From Hydnum rufescens UP504 (Eukaryota > Basidiomycota > Agaricomycetes > Cantharellales > Hydnaceae), in assembly GCA_014904985.1 (NCBI GenBank), contig MU128934.1, forward strand, positions 331,009 through 395,008: a stretch of DNA of 64,000 nucleotides, read 5' to 3'. Positions within the stretch are counted from its first letter, which is position 1. Every line of letters starts with the position of its first letter. The notes below the pieces were generated by a model. It did not search any database, was not told where the DNA came from, and was given only the letters and a program-made list of their open reading frames with translations. Below, one piece after another: positions 57,460 to 64,000 of the stretch. The position numbers and the translations under genes were made by a program.

Positions 57460-58179
57460 ATGCCAAATGACTGGCCCTATTTTGTGGAGGGGAGGTTTGT
57501 CTGTTACTGTGGTAACCCTCGTAAGTACTAAATGTTGTATCATCCCCAAGCATTAATCTTTCTTTCTGTCATTAGCTCTTTTGCTTCATTTGTGGACTCG
57601 CCAAAACATGGGGCGATGGTTTTGGAAGTGCAAAAACGGGGGATGTCACTTCTGGTGTATGTATCACTATGAATCATTGTGAAATATAGATTGCAACTAA
57701 TCTACATTGTTTCTTTAGGCTGGTCCAATCATTGTGGTGCGTCCGAACCCCCCACCCCCCAGCCTGAAGACTTTCAGATGGGGGGAACTCCCCAATCGTC
57801 TGTCCCCCAGTTGTCCGTCCCCCAGTTGTCCGTCCCCCAGTTGTCTGTCCCCCAGTTGTCTGTCCCCCAGTCATCCATCCCCCAGTCATTTGTCTCCCAG
57901 TCATTCGTCCCCCAGTCGTCCGTCCCCCAGTCGTCCATCCCCAAATCGGCATTGCCACAATCGTCGTTAGTGCAGTTGTTGTTCTCTCCATCATTGTTCC
58001 CTCAATCACCATTCCCGCAATCATCATTCCCCCAAGTGTTGTTCCCACAATCGACCTCTCTCCCCTTGGTGCAACCATCCCCCCATCCTTCCGTCTCTAG
58101 CACCGTGCTATCAAATCGAATCATTTCTTTGGAGATAGAGCTCCAGGAGGTCATGGAGGCACTAGAGGTGATGACCTAG
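57460..58179 (+). CDS. GRF-type zinc-finger protein with Ser/Pro repeat
   Basis: Three exons fit exactly: 57460-57520, 57576-57656 and 57719-58179 (603 nt, 200 residues). Introns are 55 and 62 nt with GTAAGT/TTAG and GTATGT/TTAG. The N-terminal 50 residues form a GRF zinc finger: VCYCGNP, NMGRWFWKC and GCHFWC supply the four metal-binding Cys positions and the GR-x-F/W core. GRF fingers bind single-stranded DNA in nucleases and topoisomerases. A second half of 15-bp (5-residue) tandem repeats, consensus SVPQS/L, runs from about 57,790 to 57,960. The end is a predicted helix LEIELQEVMEALEV. An upstream open frame (57,290-57,427) might add another exon, but the ATG at 57,460 is sufficient. No stops or CpG lesions disrupt it. 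Its role here is unknown. Confidence 0.65.
57790..57960 (+). repeat. 15-bp coding minisatellite
   Basis: About eleven units of consensus GTCCCCCAGTCGTCC, in frame, giving a pentapeptide repeat in the GRF protein. CG/TG/CA variation between units again follows CpG decay. Confidence 0.85.
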
Positions 58180-58287
58180 TCGAGGGATGAAGCGCACCTT
58201 GCACTTGGAAATATTTTGGCAGCCCTGAATACCATTGTAGAAAACACACAGCTTGGTGGCACCTAGCAGCCCAGGGAAACAAGTTTT

Positions 58288-60313
58288 GACCTCTTAGGCT
58301 GGCTTTCACTACGCAGGAAGGGACCTAAGAGGTCCAGCACTCAGCTGCTATCAGGGCTTTCTTCTAGCACCTGCTGTCATACTGAGAGCCAGCTGCTCCA
58401 ATCCATGCTATAGTAGCTGCTATATCATCAGAAGAGCTCTTCATAGGTCCTGATCTGTGGCTGTGTGGCTGTGCTTACAGCAGCAGCTGCTACCCTCAGA
58501 GCTAGCAGCTCTTATAATGAACAATAATCAGTTGTGCTGTGCCCATGCAGCTACTAAGACTCAGAGTCAGCACCTCCTATCCAGCCTAAAGTAGCTGATA
58601 TATCATCAAAAAAGCTGGTATGTGGCTGTGCTCCTAGCAGCTGCTGGTATATTGAGAATGAGCAGCTCCTATAATGAACAGTAATCAGCTGCCCTATGGC
58701 ATGCAGCTGCTGAGATTCAGAGCCAGCAGCTCCTATCACTTCTATAGCAGCTGATATATCATCAGAAAAGCTGGTATGTGACTGTGCTCCTAGCAGCTGC
58801 TGGTATATTGAGAATGAGCAGCTCCTATAATGAACAGTAATCAGCTGCCCTATGGCATGCAGCTGCTGAGATTCAGAGCCAGCAGCTCCTATCACTTCTA
58901 TAGCAGCTGATATATCATCAGAAAAGCTGGTATGTGACTGTGCTCCTAGCAGCTGCTGGTATATTGAGAATGAGCAGCTCCTATAATGAACAGTAATCAG
59001 CTGCCCTATGGCATGCAGCTGCTGAGATTCAGAGCCAGCAGCTCCTATAACTTCTATAGCAGCTGATATATCATCAGAAAAGCTGGTATGTGACTGTGCT
59101 CCTAGCAGCTGCTGGTATATTGAGAATGAGCAGCTCCAATAATGAACAGTAATCAGCTGCTATATGGCATGCAGCTGCTGAGATTCAGAGCCAGCAGCTC
59201 CTATCACTTCTATAGCAGCTGATATAACATCCAAAGAGCTGCTCATAAGCTCTGCTGAGCCAATATGTGGCTGTGCTTCCAGCACCTCTGAGAGCCAGCA
59301 GCTCCTATCATGACCAATAATCAGCTGCTATATCAGCATGCAGCTACTGACATTTAGTGCCAGCAGCTCCTTTCCATTTGATAGCAGCTCCAATCTACTT
59401 CATAACTAGCTGATATACCTTAGGCTTGAATGCGCCTACTTGTAGTACAAAAAATCATGGGTGGGTGGGAGGGGGTTGAAAGTCCAGTGGTCTAAACTGC
59501 CAAAATCCCAGGCCCTACAATGAGGTCACAGGTTCAAATCCTGCCATTGGAACATTTCTGGTGACTAATCATACTTACAGCAGCACATGTAAGGGTGATT
59601 AGTCAGCAGCCCCCAACCAGGGGTAGACATACACCCAGCCAATTCCAACCCCAACCCCTAACAGTCCCCAACCATCCTACTAGACATGGGGGTAGACATT
59701 CCCAACCTGTACCATGTGAACTCCAACCCAACCCAACCCTAACCCTAACCCCCCAACAGTCCCCAACCCTCAACATGTACCTGCTGTGGGGGGGGGGCGT
59801 TCCCAACCTGTACCATGTCAACTCCAACCCTCAACAAGCAGCTGCTGGAAAACAAGCAGCTGCTGGGAGACAAGCAGCTGCTGTGAAATAAGCAGCTGCT
59901 GTGAAATAAGCAGCTGCTGTGAGTTGAGCAGCTCCTGAATGGACAAATGAGCAACTCACAATATCAATAATAGTAGCTGCTGTAGGAGGAGCTGCTCCTT
60001 GGGCCATTAACAGCAGCTACAGGAAGATGAGCAGCTCTGATTCTCTATGGGATGGAGTTCCAGGGCAGCTACAATAGTATTAACAGCCTGTGAGCAGCTC
60101 CAATACTGCCTTAAAGCAGCTGCAATAAAGAGATTGCTGCACTGCAGGAGCTTCTATGCATCAAGCCAGGAGCTCCAATGGACAATAAAATGAGGCTCCA
60201 TGAGCTACCCTAGGGTCAGACCCTGTGAGCAGCCTCTGTTGGCATGGTGATTACTTAGCAGTCTGAGACCTCTTAGGTCCCTTCCTGCATAGTGGAAGCC
60301 AGCCTAAGAGGTC
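58288..60313. mobile_element. 2.0-kb non-autonomous element rich in CAGCTG
   Basis: Terminal inverted repeats of about 47 bp begin GACCTCTTAGGCTGGC on the left (58,288) and are mirrored at 60,267-60,313. Each repeat is itself bounded by GACCTCTTAGG and CCTAAGAGGTC, so each end can also fold alone. The interior holds more than 40 CAGCTG or CAGCTCC motifs. No coding region. It lies 0.7 kb upstream of the KDZ gene, so it could be a derivative mobilised by that transposase (inference). No clear target duplication was found. Confidence 0.75.
58635..59258. repeat. 156-bp tandem repeat, four copies
   Basis: TAGCAGCTGCTGG recurs at 58,635, 58,791, 58,947 and 59,103, exactly 156 bp apart; the intervening sequences are nearly identical. 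Weaker related sequence flanks the block. Confidence 0.9.
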
Positions 60314-60660
60314 CAAAGTAGTGTCCCTATTGTGCACTTAGTTTCTCATTGTCGTTCATCTTGCCTTCTGCTCAAAAAAAATGCTTTGTATATATCATGT
60401 ATGCAATAATGATTTTGTTTGATATGCCCTCTCAAAAAAAAGAAGATAACCTGGGACCCATAGCACAGGTCATTGCCATGAAGCGCCTCCCAAGTTGGAC
60501 ATCTTTGAGCCACCCAACGGTAAATTCCGTATCTCGTGCTTTTTTTCCCTCCCTGTCACTCACTGCAGTGACCCATTTTGTCCTCCCTGAATCCATGTGT
60601 CTTTCATGAATCAGTAAGTGTAGAAGTTCAATCAAGTTTTGTCACTATAGTGTTTTTATT
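60314..60660. other. spacer upstream of KDZ gene
   Basis: AT-rich, no recognisable gene; short open frames only. Confidence 0.35.
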
Positions 60661-60669
60661 GTACCAATG

Positions 60670-61000
60670 CAGAACTCTCACCATGTTCAGTATCAGACAT
60701 TGGCACTCTCTGACATCTGATCCTGTTTGGCATCACTCTTAGCCTAGGAAGGCATTTGTCAAGTTCAGTGCCAGACATTGATTTTCTTTCATGTCTGGTA
60801 GTATACAAAAGGCATTTGCTAAGTTCAGTGCTAGACGTCAACTTTCTCTCGCATCTGGTATCTTGTCTGGCAGTATACAAAAGGCACTTGCTAAGTTCAG
60901 TGCTAGACATCGACTTTCTCTCGCGTCTGGTATTTTGTCTGGCACTATACAAGGCACTCATCAAGTTCAGTGCTAGATGTTGACTTTCTCTCACATCTGG
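60670..61000 (+). repeat. tandem repeats directly upstream of the KDZ start
   Basis: A unit of 60-72 bp with AAGTTCAGTGC, a GACTTTCTCTC-like core and TCTGGTA..GTCTGGC occurs at about 60,761, 60,821, 60,893 and 60,963, with a diverged copy from about 60,675. It ends about 40 bp before the ATG. Such direct repeats next to a transposase gene are often transposase-binding or promoter sites; that role is inferred. Confidence 0.7.
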
Positions 61001-61040
61001 TATTCTGTCTGACTCTTTGCATTGATTTTGCCTCCTGTCT

Positions 61041-64000
61041 ATGGCCAACAAAGGAAAGAGAGGAGGGCCAAGCCAGCCGACTACACCATCCCTCCCATCC
61101 CCCATCACCCTGCCAGTAAAGTCTTCAGGTCTGTCTGCTAAATCCAGTAAACGTCCCAGTCGAGCACAATTTCCAAAGGCCAAAATTATTGGTCAAGGCC
61201 CCTCAGGACCCATATATACAGGGGATCATAGTGTATCTACACCAGGTACTCCACAATACGAGGATCTCCACCATGCCATTCCTTCCAATTTCGCAGCAAT
61301 GTACCCACTGAATCTGGACTATGATCCCTATTTGGTCCCTGAGACGCACACACACTATCTAGCAAAAGAGTCGAGGCATGTGAGATGCAAACATGCGCAA
61401 GCCGCTCACTGGAGCCAAACCATCCTTCCTGCTCTCATCAGACCCTTCATGCAGTGGAAGCATGAGCAAATGTTGTCGCGACAGACACCTGCCTCGCAAA
61501 GGGGGACTGATAATAGCATGTGCTCCTGCTCCAGTCGTCACCGGCCTCTGAAGGTTGTGTGTGTATCGATTGAAGGTGTGCTCACTCTCCATTACTTATA
61601 GCTGACGCCTGTTTGTTTATGCTTATGACTTCAATCTAGCTCTTTGTGATGTTGATATCACTGTCTGCACCTGCCGCCCAGCCCCACAACAGCTGGTGCA
61701 GATGGGGTACTTCCCTTGCTCACCAGTCCATCCTATGCTTGCTGTGAGCCTGGACATGCTCGAGCTTGTCTCTACCCTTTTTGTCCTTGCTGCGCCTAAT
61801 GAAAGAGCATGGGCCACTACAATAACGAAATACCTCAAGAACCATGGCCATGAATTTGCTACCGGAGATGCTCTGCGATGTCGATTTTCATCCGCCCTTT
61901 CCCAGTATCAAGTTCTGATGCAACTGGTGGATGGGGAGATGGGTAAAATCATTGATGATGCAAGGGAGAAGACTACCATGACATTCAGGGCTCTCGATGA
62001 TGAGATGCCTGTTCATGGGTGAGAGTATGCAAATGTGCAGATGTTGGCTGGTCGCATTCAAATCGCATGTGATGATATCAGTCACCCATCAACCCCTCCA
62101 CCTCAAGAAAGACCCAGCACCAATCTCTGCGATGCCTGCCCCCTTTGCTTTGGTGGTGATCTGGATATAGTAATACCTGGAGTCCATCTCATTGTGTGCC
62201 TCAATGCCAACTTCCAGTTGAAGAGGAACAGGGACAAAGATAGAAGAAAGGAGTTTGTGGGCCTACCAGGATCTTTGGATCCTAAAGTTGTCTCACCAAG
62301 AACAATCTTCCTCAGTGAAGTGCAGATCCAGGAGTGGGAAGAGAGGGTTGAGGTTTTGCGACCATCCAAACCAAAGATGGGTCATAAGCAGAAAGCTGGC
62401 GAGGTGGAGGAGACCAAGGGTGATTTGATGGGTGGAGGATGGCCTGACAAGATTGAACTGGGCATGAACTTACCCAATGTGACTTATGATGCCTGTAGAG
62501 ACTCCTTTGTGGCTGCTGATGGTGACCGTATCAAGGCATTGTCCACATATTTTGACTCAACTGGTGTGATGGCCTTGCTCTGTCATCATGATCATCCCCT
62601 GGTACTGGCAAACCTGAAAACAGCTGGTGAAAAACAGTTCTATGCCCTTGCTCTCATATCCGCCTTGATGGAGTCGATTCCTAACCATTGGAGAGTTGGA
62701 GTTCTCTACGATATTGGGTGTCAGATGCATAGGACACTTCAAAAATGGGACCTCATGCCTGAATATCTGCATCGACTCAAATTTGCTGTCTCAATATTCC
62801 ATGCCTATGGACACCAATGGGCATGCCAATTGTGGTATCACCCTCAGAAGGCTGCGATGTGGGGTTTATCTGATGGAGAGGGGTGTGAGCGCTTCTGGAG
62901 TGATCTTCGGAAGCTTATCCCAGGTCTCCATGTCACAGGTGTGAGTTGGAGTTGGTGATTGCATTTGAATGTTACCTGTATTCCTTACCAAGTTTTTCTT
63001 CTAGCATCACCGTCGTCTTTTCATTCTTGATCACCAAGCTGAGCACATCCTTGAGATGAAACATGAGGGGATGGGAAGGTGGTTGTGTGACTGGGTCTGT
63101 CGAGCTGATGAGCAGCTTGGTGAAGCCTTGATGGCTGTGGGGAAGCATCCCCATGGGTTGGATGTGGAAGGGCTCCTTGTGCAGTTCAATGAACAGCGGG
63201 AGTTCCAAACCAAGTCTGTCGATCGTGAGTAGATTATTTGTGTATGCTTTATCATGATAGTAATCATTGGCTGTCTTAGGGCAATCAAAAACAAAGGGAA
63301 CATGAGTGATAGAGCAAATTCTATCCCTTGAGATGATGGTCCAATCCCAACATGCAATACTTGTACACCTCTTGAAGGAATTAGGGAATTTGGCAGTGGA
63401 TGATAGTGTTGGGGGGCAGGCTTTATGTGAGGAGTGGAAGGAGAGGGTGAAGATGGCCCAAGACACTATATTGTGACTTGAAGACAATATTGCAAGGAAA
63501 ACCAAGGCACTTCAACTTGAAGACCGTGCATCAGCAGACTGCCTTGCCAACCTCAAGAAGGACAAATGGATCAACCTACAACTCAATATCCATGTCCTTC
63601 ATGACCAGCTAATCACAAAACTCCATGCTCGCAAATTTGAGCTTGCCAACTTAGAGCATGCACATGCAAGTCGGGCCATGGGTATGTGTGCAAAATTTTA
63701 CATCTGATTTCATGTCTATAATTGATTGGACTCCAGATCAGAAAACCAAGAGCCATGTCGAAAAGGCAGTTAAACAGCATGCCCCAGGAATCGAGGCTAC
63801 AGTCCACAAATACAATGCCAAGCGGAAGGAAATGCTGAAGGAGCAAGGGAAGAATGGTGTACGGAGGGATGCATATGTTCCACCAGAGCTTGTGATGGAG
63901 GGATTATTCAATTTGGACATCAATCAGGACATTTGGGAGAATGCCAACATGGTGGACTTTGAGGGGGGGGAGATTCCTTTGTGGCTTGCTAATAAGGAGG
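61041..64000 (+). pseudogene. KDZ (Kyakuja-type) transposase, 5' part, three TGA stops
   Basis: The start is ATG 61,041, followed by a basic Ser/Pro-rich tail. Introns: 61,561-61,639 (79 nt), 62,941-63,004 (64), 63,225-63,279 (55) and 63,682-63,736 (55), all GT..AG. A Cys-rich CxC block (CSCSS; TVCTCRPAPQQLVQMGYFPCSP, about 61,520-61,730) precedes a helical region. The KDZ core follows with YFDSTGVMALLCHHD (62,550), VGVLYDIGCQM (62,700) and FHAYGHQWACQLWYHP (62,800), then LSDGEGCERFWSDLRKLIPG (62,870), the motifs of the RNase H-like KDZ catalytic domain. A coiled coil follows (63,300-63,660). TGA codons at 62,020, about 63,290 and 63,476 fit CGA decay. The gene continues beyond the window, so its 3' end is unseen. 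Confidence 0.88.

Noticed and set aside
59730..59755. Telomere-like CCCTAACCCTAACCC run
   Set aside because: Only about three units, inside a C/A-rich stretch of a mobile element and far from any end; too short to call a telomeric repeat.

Overview
The window looks like repeat-rich nuclear DNA of a basidiomycete fungus, most likely an Agaricomycete. The evidence is short GT..AG introns of about 50-100 nt with CTAAC/CTGAC branch sites, a KDZ (Kyakuja-Dileera-Zisupton) transposase, a chromodomain Ty3/gypsy element, a Ty1/copia element, a hAT transposase, and host genes of kinds common in mushroom-forming fungi (an ADIP/Msd1-like coiled-coil protein, a BCS1-like AAA ATPase, a class 3 lipase). 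All assignments come from reading the sequence; no database was searched.

Layout. 1-1.9 kb: a half copy of a fold-back repeat family. 2-15 kb: CpG-rich, gene-like DNA holding a small Ser-rich protein gene (-), the ADIP-like gene (+), the BCS1-like gene (+) and a membrane-anchored class 3 lipase gene (-). 15.1-24.9 kb: a large inverted repeat (P1), split by a G-rich minisatellite segment carrying a MITE and by a complete copia element with 376-bp LTRs. 25-38 kb: a hAT-type transposase gene split by a chromovirus (27,711-36,546), which itself carries a further non-coding repeat between gag and protease; a second, inverted copy of that repeat follows the hAT fragment. 38.26-48.4 kb: a 10-kb fold-back element (P2) of about 25 repeated hairpin modules, with one unknown gene in its left arm. 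48.4-55.3 kb: three unknown genes, two of them (-) downstream-facing and one (+) divergent. 56-58.2 kb: a decayed malate dehydrogenase fragment and a GRF zinc-finger gene. 58.3-60.3 kb: a 2-kb element with terminal inverted repeats, full of CAGCTG repeats. 61.0-64 kb: a KDZ transposase gene running off the right edge.

Two themes stand out. First, P2 and its small relatives (P1, the half copy at 0.4-1.3 kb, and one module inside the MDH fragment) share a module in which a strong hairpin (GCAAAAAGAGCAGC paired with GCTGCTCTTTTTGC) sits inside an intron-like segment with a GTATGT/GTAAGT donor, a CTAAC/CTAAT branch-like site and a TTCTAG acceptor. A second hairpin (CCACACACCCGC paired with GCGGGTGTGTGG) ends each exon-like spacer. 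P2 is therefore a giant palindrome of tandem introner-like units, the best candidate here for an undescribed system. Second, the transposons are inactivated almost wholly by CpG decay: the two copia LTRs differ at seven reciprocal TG/CA dinucleotides, and the in-frame stops in copia, gypsy, the unknown gene at 50-54 kb and the KDZ gene are TGA where CGA (Arg) is expected. The host genes at 5-14.6 kb and the inner arms of P2 keep their CpG.
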